The translations under genes and the position numbers were made by a program. A stretch of DNA of 64,000 nt, from the NCBI GenBank assembly GCA_047602295.1, contig JASGHP010000001.1:4464001-4528000 (forward strand), read 5' to 3'. How positions within the stretch are numbered: the first letter of the stretch is position 1; each line of letters opens with the position of its first letter. Shown in pieces: positions 46,603 to 55,949 of this stretch. Below the pieces are notes generated by a model. It did not search any database. It saw only the letters and a list, made by a program, of their open reading frames with translations, and was not told the origin of the DNA. The DNA comes from JACMLD01 sp047602295 (GTDB taxonomy: Bacteria; Bacteroidota; Bacteroidia; Chitinophagales; Chitinophagaceae).

Positions 46603-47082
46603 TTATTTCTTTAAAAGTGCATTGACAGCTTTTTCCAACTCACGACCTTCCAGGTCACGGGCTACAATTTTACCGTCTTTATCAAGTAAATAATTGGTAG
46701 GAATTTGTTCAATATTCCATTGGGTAGCAACAGGTGCATTCCAACCTCCAGACTCATTTACCTGCAGCCAACTGATTTTATCTGCTGCAACCGCTTTCTT
46801 CCATGCGGGTAATTCGTCGTCTATGCTAATACCGTAAATCTCAAATCCTTTTTTCTTCAGGTTTGGATAAATGCTTACCAGGTGTTTATTAGCCCTTCTG
46901 CAGGGGCCGCACCAACTTGCCCAAAAATCAATAAGCACTACTTTGCCTTTTAAAGAAGAAAGACTAACAGGATTGCCTTTTAGATCTTTCAGTGTTATCT
47001 CCGGAGATGTGGTACCAATAGCTGGTTGCGCAAAAGCGCCAATAGAAATAGTTATAAATAGAAGAAAGAATATTTTTTTCAT
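46603..47082 (-). CDS. TlpA-like thioredoxin-fold protein
   Basis: A 159-residue exported thiol-disulfide protein. Signal peptide to GAFAQ, then a thioredoxin fold with the redox motif WASWCGPCRRAN (C58, C61), SLKGKVVLIDFW and the cis-proline region EQIPTNYLLDKDGKIV. Such periplasmic proteins reduce disulfides during cytochrome or metalloprotein assembly. It neighbours two cysteine-rich metal-related proteins. Confidence 0.92.
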   Translation of the reverse strand: MKKIFFLLFITISIGAFAQPAIGTTSPEITLKDLKGNPVSLSSLKGKVVLIDFWASWCGPCRRANKHLVSIYPNLKKKGFEIYGISIDDELPAWKKAVAADKISWLQVNESGGWNAPVATQWNIEQIPTNYLLDKDGKIVARDLEGRELEKAVNALLKK

Positions 47083-47098
47083 GTTGCTATTTTAAAAA

Positions 47099-47167
47099 TG
47101 GCTGTCTCAAAAATAAATACAGTTGGCAAATTATAACAAAAAGCCCCGTTGATTTTTGAGACAGCCA
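47099..47167. repeat. MITE-like element with 16-bp terminal repeats
   Basis: TGGCTGTCTCAAAAAT (47099-47114) and its exact complement (47152-47167) flank 37 bases. The termini resemble GGCTGTCTC/GAGACAGCC ends seen on some insertion sequences. No direct target duplication is obvious. It lies between the TlpA-like and HMA genes, close to both. Confidence 0.55.
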
Positions 47168-47174
47168 AATGAAA

Positions 47175-47720
47175 TTATATAGTTACGTGATAAATGCGTG
47201 TACCGGCAGCCAGTCCTGCTTTTTCGCAACAACCTGTTGCCTTACCTGTTTTTATGCATTGCATTGCAGTAGCTGCGCTGTATTTTTTAAACGCAGATGG
47301 CGTAAGAAAATTTTTGTCAACTACGGTAATTGTCTTTTCGCCATTCAATACCTGGTCTTTTACATTCAGAAAATGATACTCTTTGCCACCAATAGCAATA
47401 TGTTCGTCGTTTTTTATTTCAGTATTATTAAACATACCGGTAATGCTGAACTTAGCCACAAAGAAACCCGCTTCTTCTACCGCAGTTTTTATAGCATCAA
47501 TATCTGCTGGTTGATCTTGTTTGAATACAATATTAAAGGCCGAGTTTTTTATATCTGGTTTTACAGTTTCAATAAAGGGAAGTGCTTTTAATGCATTGTC
47601 AATAGCTTTCGTACACATAGCACAAGTGAGGCCACTGGCTTGAAGATTTGCTTTGGTAAATTGCGCATTGGCAGTAATGCTTGCAAATGCTATCATGAAG
47701 AGAATAATTATCTTTTTCAT
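47175..47720 (-). CDS. Exported heavy-metal-associated (HMA) domain protein
   Basis: A 181-residue protein with a signal peptide (to TANAQ) and an HMA domain carrying the metal site GLTCAMC (C33, C36), followed by KALPFIETVKPDI and an IKTAVEEAGF helix. The C-terminal half carries more cysteines (AMQCIKTG, GCCEKAG). HMA domains bind Cu(I), Hg(II) or Zn(II). Export suggests a periplasmic metal chaperone or sink. Confidence 0.88.
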   Translation of the reverse strand: MKKIIILFMIAFASITANAQFTKANLQASGLTCAMCTKAIDNALKALPFIETVKPDIKNSAFNIVFKQDQPADIDAIKTAVEEAGFFVAKFSITGMFNNTEIKNDEHIAIGGKEYHFLNVKDQVLNGEKTITVVDKNFLTPSAFKKYSAATAMQCIKTGKATGCCEKAGLAAGTRIYHVTI

Positions 47721-47825
47721 TTCTAATTAATTAAAGGATTTATATAAAACATTGCCTATTGCTTTTTGCAATAGCATAACAACTTTACACAACTGCAAAT
47801 ACATGCAGCGTGGTTTAAGCTGGTA

Positions 47826-48227
47826 TCAAATCCTTAAAAGACAATGAAAAATAAAAATAGAAGGCTGGCCCGTTTCCTCTTCCTCTGGCGGAGAGTTAAT
47901 ATTTACTTCTTCTGCATTTTGGTTGCTAATGCAGGCGGACGGGTTTATTAAATCAAAATCCTGCGTAGCAGCAACAGGTGGATTAATATTGAAGTCTGCA
48001 TTTACCTGCTTGTGTGCATCTTGCAGTTTCAGCAATTTTACATCGTCATGACAACATTTGTTTTTGCCATTTTGCATGCCGCAATTGCCGCAGGTGCGTG
48101 TTTCGGCTTCAGCAAATTTTACAGAAGCTCCCATTCTTTCGCCCATGCAATAATGCACCTGCAATACCAAACCACTGGTAATGGCCAGGTAAATACAAGC
48201 AACTGCTATGGCGAGGATTTTTTTCAT
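47826..48227 (-). CDS. HYC_CC_PP-type cysteine-rich protein
   Basis: A 133-residue exported or membrane-anchored protein named in databases for its HYC, CC and PP motifs, all visible: LQVHYCMGERMG near residue 24, CGNCGMQNGKNKCCHDD, and a late NINSPPEEE. The N-terminal helix is hydrophobic. Function unknown; cysteines and histidines suggest metal binding. ATG at 48227 is chosen because a canonical promoter ends just upstream. First gene of the metal/thiol group. Confidence 0.82.
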   Translation of the reverse strand: MKKILAIAVACIYLAITSGLVLQVHYCMGERMGASVKFAEAETRTCGNCGMQNGKNKCCHDDVKLLKLQDAHKQVNADFNINPPVAATQDFDLINPSACISNQNAEEVNINSPPEEEETGQPSIFIFHCLLRI

Positions 48228-48236
48228 AACGCGGTA

Positions 48237-48267
48237 CAAAAGTAGAAGCCAAAATTTGAAAGTCAAA
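48237..48267 (-). promoter_or_regulatory. Canonical Bacteroidota promoter of the metal/thiol group
   Basis: On the minus strand TTTG (48264-48267), 19 bases, then TACTTTTG (48237-48244): exactly the TTTG-N19-TAnnTTTG pattern. The predicted transcript starts only a few bases before the ATG at 48227. Confidence 0.75.
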
Positions 48268-48445
48268 ATTTAAAAAGGAGAAAGTGCTCTATTCTATGAT
48301 TACCAGTCAACTTTAACGTATTTTTTTTGAAAGCAAAAAAGGCATAGAATACAAATTTCGATGGATGCTACTATGAAATGAAGAAAACGCTTATTCAAGA
48401 TTAGGGAAAAGCTCAAAGCTCACGACTTATAGCCCGAAGCTCCCT

Positions 48446-50461
48446 TTAATTCACAAAGCTCCAGAATATACCTACCCTTATTTGCATACCGGGATAAGGA
48501 TAGCCAGCAATAGCAAAGTTGTTATTGGTCCAGCCAAAACCATCTTTGAAGTTGATGGTATTTAAATTTTCGGCCCTTATGTATGCAGTAAAGCTTTTTA
48601 CCCTGAAATGGAAATAGGCATTTATAACCGGTGCTCTTAGACTTACAGTGCCGGAGTCTCTGTAATAAAACTGCCCTAGTAATGGAGAATAGCCATCTGC
48701 TTTGTAAGGAGTATTGTATTTTATTTCAAAGCCTGTGGCCAGTAGCAGGTTTTTAAATCCAAGACTACCGATGTAACCAATACGTGTACGTGTATACACT
48801 TGTGGTACGTTAACCGGCCCATCACCGGCTTTTTGTTGCAGGGTTAGTTCCAATATCCATTGTAGATGTTTGGTAAGGCGAAATTCTTTTTCCGCGTTTA
48901 TCTGCAATAAATTAAAAAGCGTGGAAGATTGTTTCGCATGATAGTAATCGCTGAAATAACTATAGTTGGTTAGCAGGTAATAATTGCCCGATAATTTTAA
49001 TTTTCGTTGTGGTTGTTCTATGGACGCAAATATGCGGGTGGTGTTCTCTTTTTTAAAGCCAGGTTCTGTAGAAAGATTAAAGCTGCTGGCATCATTAAAA
49101 ATAAAAGAAGGTGTACGGTTTACGTTTTGCAAACCTACCTGCAGGTAACCAATTTGTTTGCTTACATATCGCCTCAGGCTGGCAAAGGCGCTGTAATCTC
49201 CGGCATTCAATCCTGTTAAATATAGTTCACCTAAAGCTTCCAGATCCCATTTCTGGTTACGTGTTTTATTGCGGTATTCTCCATGCACCCAGGTATTGTG
49301 ATACTGCCCTGTAGCTCCATCAAAATGACCTTTCAGGTTTTGAAGACTGGCGCCAATTTTAATAAATTGTTGCGGGTTTTTTGAATCAGGAAATTGATAA
49401 ATAGATACATCGTTCACCAATTCATTCCACTTATCCTGCAAAGCATAGGTAGTAGGGACGGAAAGAAAATTATAATTAGGGCGGTAAAAACCTGTGTCAT
49501 TGTAATACGAAACGTTAGCATCACTAAACTGGTAAGTGTAGTTGTTAATCTGTATGCTATGCTCTAAACGCAATGTTGGGTAAAACAAATGAATGGTAAC
49601 AGAATCTGTCTGTATAGAATCTTTCTTTCCCAAATCATATTGCTGCCTCAAAAAGATACTGCTAATCTTATATTTATTGCCTGTATTAACTGTTGTACTA
49701 AAGAGGCTTTGAGCACCGGGGGTGGTAAGTCCAAGATAGGTTGGTATGGTTGCCCTGTCTTTGTACTTGGCAACACTATCGATTGCATTTACATTCGTAA
49801 TACCGCCATTTTCTGCAGCCTGAATTTTGTTGTTCAGTAAAACAAAGAATAAATGATAGCGCCTGTTGGGCGATTGGTAATACGTGTTCAGCTTGTACAT
49901 AGACTGGCTGGTGTTCTGATTTTTAAAAACACCCGGAGCATTCAGCAAGCGGTATTGAAACGAAAAATTCCAGTTGGGATTGATGTTCTGTGTATGCAAC
50001 ACGTTCACCAATTGCTCTTGTTTAGGGCCAAGCAGGTATCCTAATTCTGTATAGGGCCGTGTTGTATTATAAAACCGCGAATCCTCTACCCTGAAGCGGT
50101 ATATATCAAAAGCATGAAACCCTGCATCCCACCCGGGCTTCATTAAAGGAGAAAACAATAATGATTTAGCGGCACTGCCCGTATTGCCTAAATAGAAATA
50201 ATTGGCGGGTATAAGAAAGCGTTTTGTAAAATCATTAATGGTAGAGTCAAATTTTTGATAGCGTGAACTATCCAGGTAGCGGAAATTAATAGTAATAGAA
50301 TCTTCCAGGCCTGTGCGGTGTTTCAAGCTATCCCTGCCTCCCCCACCCGATCCTCCACCAGAGCCGGTAGAACGGATACGGTTCATAATACCGGACTGGG
50401 CATTGGCTTGAATGCCAGCCAGCAGAAGAACCACCAATAGTATGTAAATGTGTTTAATCAA
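48446..50461 (-). CDS. Putative porin, TTG start
   Basis: A 671-residue outer-membrane protein of the Bacteroidota 'putative porin' type. The signal peptide (to NAQSG) is followed by a glycine/serine-rich stretch (GSGGGSGGGGRD), then long beta-barrel sequence with ITINFRYLDSSRYQKFDSTINDF, DAGFHAFDIYRF and a C-terminal GMQIRVGIFWSFVN. No ATG is present near the start; TTG at 50461 gives a good signal peptide. It is downstream of the purine nucleoside phosphorylase gene on the same strand. Confidence 0.85.
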   Translation of the reverse strand: MIKHIYILLVVLLLAGIQANAQSGIMNRIRSTGSGGGSGGGGRDSLKHRTGLEDSITINFRYLDSSRYQKFDSTINDFTKRFLIPANYFYLGNTGSAAKSLLFSPLMKPGWDAGFHAFDIYRFRVEDSRFYNTTRPYTELGYLLGPKQEQLVNVLHTQNINPNWNFSFQYRLLNAPGVFKNQNTSQSMYKLNTYYQSPNRRYHLFFVLLNNKIQAAENGGITNVNAIDSVAKYKDRATIPTYLGLTTPGAQSLFSTTVNTGNKYKISSIFLRQQYDLGKKDSIQTDSVTIHLFYPTLRLEHSIQINNYTYQFSDANVSYYNDTGFYRPNYNFLSVPTTYALQDKWNELVNDVSIYQFPDSKNPQQFIKIGASLQNLKGHFDGATGQYHNTWVHGEYRNKTRNQKWDLEALGELYLTGLNAGDYSAFASLRRYVSKQIGYLQVGLQNVNRTPSFIFNDASSFNLSTEPGFKKENTTRIFASIEQPQRKLKLSGNYYLLTNYSYFSDYYHAKQSSTLFNLLQINAEKEFRLTKHLQWILELTLQQKAGDGPVNVPQVYTRTRIGYIGSLGFKNLLLATGFEIKYNTPYKADGYSPLLGQFYYRDSGTVSLRAPVINAYFHFRVKSFTAYIRAENLNTINFKDGFGWTNNNFAIAGYPYPGMQIRVGIFWSFVN

Positions 50462-50521
50462 AAGGAATTGCGGGCAAATTACTCATCAAAAACAATAGTT
50501 CAATGCAGGAGAAAGTTAATC

Positions 50522-51343
50522 TTATAGTGCCTTTACCATTTCTTTAAAGATGGTGCTGAACTTTGGCTCGGCATCTTTTGCGGCCTGTAGCACTTCATCA
50601 TGTGTAATGGTATTTTCTTCTTCCCGTATACCTATATCTGTTATAACACTCATAGCAAAAACAGGCAGGCCTGCATGCACTGCTGTTATTACCTCCTGCA
50701 CGGTACTCATACCTACAGCGTCACCACCCAGCAAGTGAATCAATTTATACTCTGCCCTTGTTTCAAAAGTAGGACCAGTAACGCCGCAATAAACGCCTTT
50801 CTTTAAAACGATGCCTTCCTTTTTGGCAATAGATTCAGCTTTTTTGATCAAATCTTTTTTATAAGGTTCGCTCATATCTGGAAAACGCGGGCCAAGTGTC
50901 GTATCGTTTTTACCCAACAATGGATTGGAAGTAAAAAAACTGATATGATCTTCAATAATCATTAAATCACCAACTTTAAAACCAGGGTTGACACCGCCCG
51001 CAGCATTACTGATAAGCAGTGTGCCAATGCCAAGCTCTTTCATTACCCTGATGGGATAAGCAACTTCAACTGCAGAATAGCCTTCATAAAAATGAAACCG
51101 GCCGGCCATGCATACAACAGTTTTTCCGCCAAGTTTGCCAAAGATCAATTTGCCATGATGCCCTTCAACTGTTGAAACCGGAAAGTGAGGAATAGTATCG
51201 TAAGCAATTTCTTTTTCTATCGCTATTTCTGCCACAAGGTTGCCCAAACCACTGCCTAAAACAATTCCGGCTTCGGGGGTTTGCGGATAGATTCCCTTTA
51301 TAAATGCAGTTGTTTCCTTAACTTTTAAAGCAATGTCTGACAT
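50522..51343 (-). CDS. punA: Purine nucleoside phosphorylase
   Basis: A 273-residue trimeric-type (PNP I) phosphorylase that splits guanosine and inosine with phosphate in purine salvage. Landmarks: IVLGSGLGNL phosphate loop, HHGKL and CMAGRFHFYEGY, AAGGVNPGF, GPTFETRAEY with the purine-binding glutamate, GMSTVQEV, and TDIGIREEENTITHDEVL near the C-terminus. ATG at 51343, preceded by a promoter box. Confidence 0.94.
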   Translation of the reverse strand: MSDIALKVKETTAFIKGIYPQTPEAGIVLGSGLGNLVAEIAIEKEIAYDTIPHFPVSTVEGHHGKLIFGKLGGKTVVCMAGRFHFYEGYSAVEVAYPIRVMKELGIGTLLISNAAGGVNPGFKVGDLMIIEDHISFFTSNPLLGKNDTTLGPRFPDMSEPYKKDLIKKAESIAKKEGIVLKKGVYCGVTGPTFETRAEYKLIHLLGGDAVGMSTVQEVITAVHAGLPVFAMSVITDIGIREEENTITHDEVLQAAKDAEPKFSTIFKEMVKAL

Positions 51344-51362
51344 GGCTATGATTTATTGGCTG

Positions 51363-51370
51363 CAAATATA
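51363..51370 (-). promoter_or_regulatory. Putative -7 box of the nucleoside phosphorylase gene
   Basis: TATATTTG on the minus strand matches TAnnTTTG, 19 bases upstream of the ATG. Confidence 0.5.
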
Positions 51371-51573
51371 ACAACCCGTTTCCAGTAGGTGCTTACTATT
51401 ATGCTATTGAAGTGGAGAACACGACACTATTAAAAAGATAAAGAAATGCTTACCTTGGGCAATTCAATATAAGGCTATCTCCTCTGGCATTAATATTGAA
51501 CCATATAGCCCCCACCCAAAACCAGCTTATTTTCTGGCGAAGGGTGTTATTTTGTCACGGAATTAATTTTTTA

Positions 51574-53979
51574 ATGAAATCATCAAATTTGTTCTTTAGC
51601 CCGGAAGATGAAATGGATTTTATGCCCATTATCCCCTTGAATGAGAATGAAAACGAAGATAACCAGGATACAGCTATACCAGAATCGCTACCACTACTAC
51701 CATTAAGGAACACTGTATTGTTTCCAGGCGTTGTATTGCCTATTACAGTTGGAAGAGATAAAAGCATAAAAGCAGTAAACGAAGCTTATAAAGCTGACAA
51801 ATTGATAGGCGTAATAGCGCAAAAAGACAGTTCAGTGGAAGATCCTGCTGTCACAGATTTAGAAGATATCGGCACAGTTGCGAAAATTGTGAAATTGATA
51901 AAAATGCCTGATGGTGGAACGACTGTCATCATACAAGGCAAAAAAAGGTTTAAGGTAAGTGCCATTGTTGCCGAAGACCCATTCTTCAAAGCAGAGATTG
52001 CGTTATTGTCTGAAGAAGAAGCTCCCAAAGACCAGGATTTTGAGGCCTATGTATCCAACATAAAAGAATTGGCAGCCCAGATTATACAGCTATCACCCAA
52101 TATACCATCAGAAGCTTCTATCATCCTGAAAAATATTGAGAACCCTGCTTTTCTTATCCACTTTGTAAGCAGCAACCTAAACACCGGTCTTGCAGACAAG
52201 CAACAGATACTTGAGATAAACCACATCAAAAGCAGGGCTGATACGCTCATGCAACTGTTGCAACGTGAATTGCAGTTTGCAGAATTGAAAAATAAAGTAA
52301 CCAATAAAACCCGTACAGAGCTTGACAAACAGCAGCGGGAATACTTTCTGCAGCAGCAACTGAAAAGCATAAAGGATGAATTGGGTGGAGACACCAACGA
52401 CCGTGAGCTGAAAGAAATGCAGAAAAAGGCGGAAAGCAAAAAGTGGCCAAAAGCTGCTAAAGAAATGTTTCAAAAGGGCATCGAAAAACTGGAAAGAATG
52501 CATCCCAGTACGCCCGACTATTCCGTTGTTTACAATCACATTGATCTTTTATTAGAACTTCCCTGGGAAGATTATACTGAAGACCTTTACGATCTTAAAA
52601 AAGCCCGCAAAGTGTTGGATCATGATCACTATGGTATGGACAGGATAAAGGAAAGAATTATTGAATACCTGGCTGTATTAAAATTAAAGGGCGATATGAA
52701 AAGCCCCATCCTTTGTTTTGTTGGTCCTCCCGGTATTGGCAAAACTTCTTTGGGAAGAAGCATAGCCAATGCAATTGGAAGAAAATATGTACGCCTTAGT
52801 TTGGGTGGTTTGCATGATGAAAGCGAAATCCGCGGACATCGTAAAACCTATATTGGGGCTATGCCGGGCAGAATTGTTCAATCCATCCGTAAAATAAAAT
52901 CCAGCAACCCTGTTATGATACTGGATGAAATTGATAAAGTAGGTGCAGATCATCGTGGGGATCCTTCTTCTGCTTTGCTGGAAGTATTAGACCCAGAGCA
53001 AAACAATTCATTTTACGATAACTATCTTGAACTGGAATATGATTTAAGCAAAGTGTTGTTTATAGCAACTGCAAATAATATTGCCAATATACAACCTGCA
53101 TTGAGAGACAGATTGGAGATAATTGATTTAAGCGGTTATGCTGTAGAAGAGAAAGTAGAGATTGCTAAACGCCACCTGGTGCCAAGGCAAAAAGATTTGC
53201 ATGGCCTGGCTAAAATGAATTTTAAGATCAGTGATAAAGTGCTGGAAAAAATAATTGAAGACTATACCCGTGAAAGCGGTGTACGAGAACTGGACAGGCA
53301 ACTGGCTTCCATTATGCGCAACCAGGCAAAAGAATATGCAGTAAAAGGGAAAATAAAACCAACACTCTCCATTGCAGATGCAGAAAAAATATTGGGCAAG
53401 CAGCGATATAGCAATGAGCTGTATAAAACCGCAAATATGGCCGGCGTGGCTGTAGGGCTTGCCTGGACTTATGTTGGCGGCGATATTCTTTTTATAGAAA
53501 CCAGCCTTAGCGAAGGAAAGGGAGAAGTAAAACTTACCGGCAACCTGGGCAACGTAATGAAAGAAAGTGCTTCTACTGCTCTCACTTATCTGCAATCAAA
53601 TGCAAAAAAATTAAACCTGAACCCGCAATTATTTACAAAAAACAATATACATATACACGTACCAGAAGGTGCAGTGCCAAAAGATGGTCCTAGTGCTGGC
53701 ATTACCATGATGAGTGCTGTTGCATCTGCGCTTACTGGCAAAAAAGTGAAACCTTACCTGGCAATGACAGGAGAAATAACATTGCGTGGGCAAGTATTAC
53801 CTGTTGGAGGTATTAAAGAAAAAGTACTAGCTGCAAAAAGAGCTGGCTTAAAAGAAATCATTTTATGCTGGCAGAATGAAAAAGATGTACAGGAAATAGA
53901 ATCTGCTTTTATAAAAGGCGTGAAATTTCATTACGTTAAAAACATGCAGCAGGTATTAGACCTGGCACTTGTGAACTAA
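51574..53979 (+). CDS. lon: ATP-dependent protease Lon
   Basis: An 801-residue cytoplasmic AAA+ serine protease that degrades misfolded and regulatory proteins. Order: N-terminal substrate domain (LPLLPLRNTVLFPGVVLPITVGR near residue 35), helical linker, AAA+ module with Walker A GPPGIGKTS (384-392) and Walker B MILDEIDKVG, and the protease domain with S707 in PKDGPSAGIT and K750 in GGIKEKVLAAKR. The ATG at 51574 gives the family N-terminus; a TTG at 51496 would add 26 unlike residues. Confidence 0.97.
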   Translation: MKSSNLFFSPEDEMDFMPIIPLNENENEDNQDTAIPESLPLLPLRNTVLFPGVVLPITVGRDKSIKAVNEAYKADKLIGVIAQKDSSVEDPAVTDLEDIGTVAKIVKLIKMPDGGTTVIIQGKKRFKVSAIVAEDPFFKAEIALLSEEEAPKDQDFEAYVSNIKELAAQIIQLSPNIPSEASIILKNIENPAFLIHFVSSNLNTGLADKQQILEINHIKSRADTLMQLLQRELQFAELKNKVTNKTRTELDKQQREYFLQQQLKSIKDELGGDTNDRELKEMQKKAESKKWPKAAKEMFQKGIEKLERMHPSTPDYSVVYNHIDLLLELPWEDYTEDLYDLKKARKVLDHDHYGMDRIKERIIEYLAVLKLKGDMKSPILCFVGPPGIGKTSLGRSIANAIGRKYVRLSLGGLHDESEIRGHRKTYIGAMPGRIVQSIRKIKSSNPVMILDEIDKVGADHRGDPSSALLEVLDPEQNNSFYDNYLELEYDLSKVLFIATANNIANIQPALRDRLEIIDLSGYAVEEKVEIAKRHLVPRQKDLHGLAKMNFKISDKVLEKIIEDYTRESGVRELDRQLASIMRNQAKEYAVKGKIKPTLSIADAEKILGKQRYSNELYKTANMAGVAVGLAWTYVGGDILFIETSLSEGKGEVKLTGNLGNVMKESASTALTYLQSNAKKLNLNPQLFTKNNIHIHVPEGAVPKDGPSAGITMMSAVASALTGKKVKPYLAMTGEITLRGQVLPVGGIKEKVLAAKRAGLKEIILCWQNEKDVQEIESAFIKGVKFHYVKNMQQVLDLALVN

Positions 53980-54080
53980 TTCAATAAAAAAAATATTCCC
54001 TTGCAACCTTTTCTAAATAAACTACAGTCTACAATTAGTACCCTGTAATTTTTTATGTTGGTTGTTTTAAGGGTTAAAAA

Positions 54081-54110
54081 AATAATCCCTCATGTCTATG
54101 AGGGATTATT
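54081..54110 (+). terminator. Terminator between lon and porQ
   Basis: A perfect 13-bp stem AATAATCCCTCAT / ATGAGGGATTATT with loop GTCT, followed by CATTTTTAC, about 100 bases past the lon stop. It lies upstream of the porQ ATG and argues against a longer porQ frame beginning at 54055. Confidence 0.85.
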
Positions 54111-54243
54111 CATTTTTACACATACCTATATTGCTCTAAAGATCATCTTACAGATTCAGCTTCCACGTTTCTATTTTCATTATAAATTTCTTACACATAT
54201 TACTTTTTTTACATTCTCATTTTTTCAGATTAGATTGCCGTTA

Positions 54244-55290
54244 ATGGCAAGGCCCAAAGATACTATAAGCACTATCCTTTTATCCATTGTTACAAGCATT
54301 GCGATGCTTTTACCAGCATCAGCACAAACCCTGGGTGGCAGTGCTGCTTACAATTTTTTACTATTACCCAATACCGCACAGTTATCTGCACTTGGCGGAA
54401 TTAATGTTTCCAACATTAGTACAGATGCAGGTATGGCCTTCAACAATCCATCATTGCTAAGAGAGGATATGCGCAACCAGCTTCATTTGTCTTTCAACAA
54501 TATGTATGCTTCAGTAAAAAATTATCATTCGGCTTATGCATTCAGGTATGACAAATGGAAGACGAATTTCCTGGCAGGTGTTCACTTCATTGATTATGGA
54601 AACATTACCCAAACAGATGCCTCCGGAAATATTTATGGAAACTTTCGCCCAACCGACTATGCCGCACAAATATCCGCATCACGTGAATACGAAGAAAAAT
54701 GGTACTATGGGTTGGCTGTAAAATTTATCAGTTCTAATTATGGTATTTACAAATCAAATGCTATCGCAATTGACGTGGGCGTTTCATGGTATGATAGCAG
54801 CCGTCTTCTGCAAGTTTCATTGCTGGCGAAAAATATGGGTACGCAATTAAAAAAATACAGGAACTCTACTGCAGACGATCTTCCATTTGATATACAATTA
54901 GGCATTACAAAAAGACTGGCTAATGCCCCAGTTCAATTTTCTCTTACTGCTCATCATCTTCACCAATTTAATATACAATACAACGACACAGCATTTAACA
55001 ACAGCAACGATTTATCGAGCTATAGCGGTTCATTTAGCCTGGATAAAGTATTCCGCCACCTGGTTGGTGCAGCGCAAGTTTTTGTAAGCAACAGGTTAGA
55101 AATAACACTCGCATACAATTATCTTTTACACAAAGAGCTTTCAATTGCTAATACTTCAAATGGTTTTACAGGGCTTTCATTTGGTGCAGGCATTTTGTTT
55201 ACGAAAATGCAATTAAGATATGCACGAAACCATTATCAAAACAACACGGGCTATAATCAATTAGCTTTAAACCTGTTTTTTTTGCGCTGA
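54244..55290 (+). CDS. porQ: Type IX secretion protein PorQ
   Basis: A 348-residue outer-membrane protein of the PorQ type. Signal peptide to ASAQTLGG, then LGGSAAYNFLLLPNTAQLSALGGINVS, the typical opening of the family, and AMAFNNPSLL-like sequence (GMAFNNPSLL). The rest is beta-barrel, ending NLFFLR. PorQ belongs to the attachment part of the type IX secretion machinery, which anchors proteins to A-LPS. No other T9SS gene is in the window, as usual for this scattered system. ATG at 54244 gives a proper signal peptide. Confidence 0.88.
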   Translation: MARPKDTISTILLSIVTSIAMLLPASAQTLGGSAAYNFLLLPNTAQLSALGGINVSNISTDAGMAFNNPSLLREDMRNQLHLSFNNMYASVKNYHSAYAFRYDKWKTNFLAGVHFIDYGNITQTDASGNIYGNFRPTDYAAQISASREYEEKWYYGLAVKFISSNYGIYKSNAIAIDVGVSWYDSSRLLQVSLLAKNMGTQLKKYRNSTADDLPFDIQLGITKRLANAPVQFSLTAHHLHQFNIQYNDTAFNNSNDLSSYSGSFSLDKVFRHLVGAAQVFVSNRLEITLAYNYLLHKELSIANTSNGFTGLSFGAGILFTKMQLRYARNHYQNNTGYNQLALNLFFLR

Positions 55291-55506
55291 TTTTCTTTAT
55301 AATGGGAAGGCCTTATATCAGCTTAGTTACAACCCGCAGCTAATTAATTGTTTTCATTTTTTTTAATTTCATCAGGGTTAAATAAATTTACTCTTTGCTG
55401 CCATACCTCATCATTCCTCCTTTACCTTATGGTACTTACTTAGAAACCCCAAACATGCAAGAACACGAATGCTATTACTATTGATTGTTTTTTACAGTCG
55501 TTTAAA

Positions 55507-55530
55507 ATGATTAAAACTTTTGTTCTATGA
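55507..55530 (+). CDS. Possible 7-codon minicistron before the receiver gene
   Basis: ATG at 55507 opens MIKTFVL and its TGA overlaps the receiver ATG as ATGA, a classic coupling overlap. The start context (ATGATTAAA) resembles that of the receiver gene (ATGATTAGA). It may be coupling or a chance frame. Confidence 0.25.
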   Translation: MIKTFVL

Positions 55531-55946
55531 TTAGAATTGCAATTGCAGACAATCATCAACAGGTGAGAGAAATATGGAAACGTGTTTTGTCTGCCAATAC
55601 AGATTTACATGTTGTATGCATATGCACCAATGGGCAGGAGGCAATAGATATGGCAGCAACTCATATGCCTGACATATTTTTGATGGACATAAATATGGAA
55701 CGCATTAATGGCATTGATGCAACAGCCATCATTACAAATATATATCCTGGTATTAAAGTAATAGGCATGTCTATTTACCTTGATGATTATTACGTAAACA
55801 GCATGCTGGCAGCAGGCGCCAATGGTTACATCAATAAAAATTCAGACTACCAGGAAATGATTGAAGCTATTCACCAGGTGTATGAAGGCAACCGCTATAT
55901 ATGCAATGCGGTTAAACAAACGGAAAAAAAATCCATAGCCATTTAG
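55527..55946 (+). CDS. Stand-alone response regulator receiver
   Basis: A 139-residue CheY-like receiver of the NarL type. Phosphoacceptor is D54 in IFLMDINM; acidic D8 in IAIADNH and the late K in GYINKNSD are present. After the NarL-type end (YEGNRYICNAVKQ) there is no LuxR HTH: the protein stops after EKKSIAI. So it can signal by protein contact only, or is a truncated regulator. No kinase gene nearby. It converges on bioB with three bases between stops. Confidence 0.88.
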   Translation: MIRIAIADNHQQVREIWKRVLSANTDLHVVCICTNGQEAIDMAATHMPDIFLMDINMERINGIDATAIITNIYPGIKVIGMSIYLDDYYVNSMLAAGANGYINKNSDYQEMIEAIHQVYEGNRYICNAVKQTEKKSIAI

Positions 55947-55949
55947 CAA

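Noticed and set aside
47099..47167. Complete insertion sequence
   Set aside because: Only 69 bases with no transposase; at most a MITE-like element.
51496..51573. Upstream TTG start of Lon
   Set aside because: It adds residues unlike the family; ATG 51574 is better.
54055..54243. 63-residue N-terminal extension of PorQ
   Set aside because: It spans a strong terminator hairpin and would bury the signal peptide.
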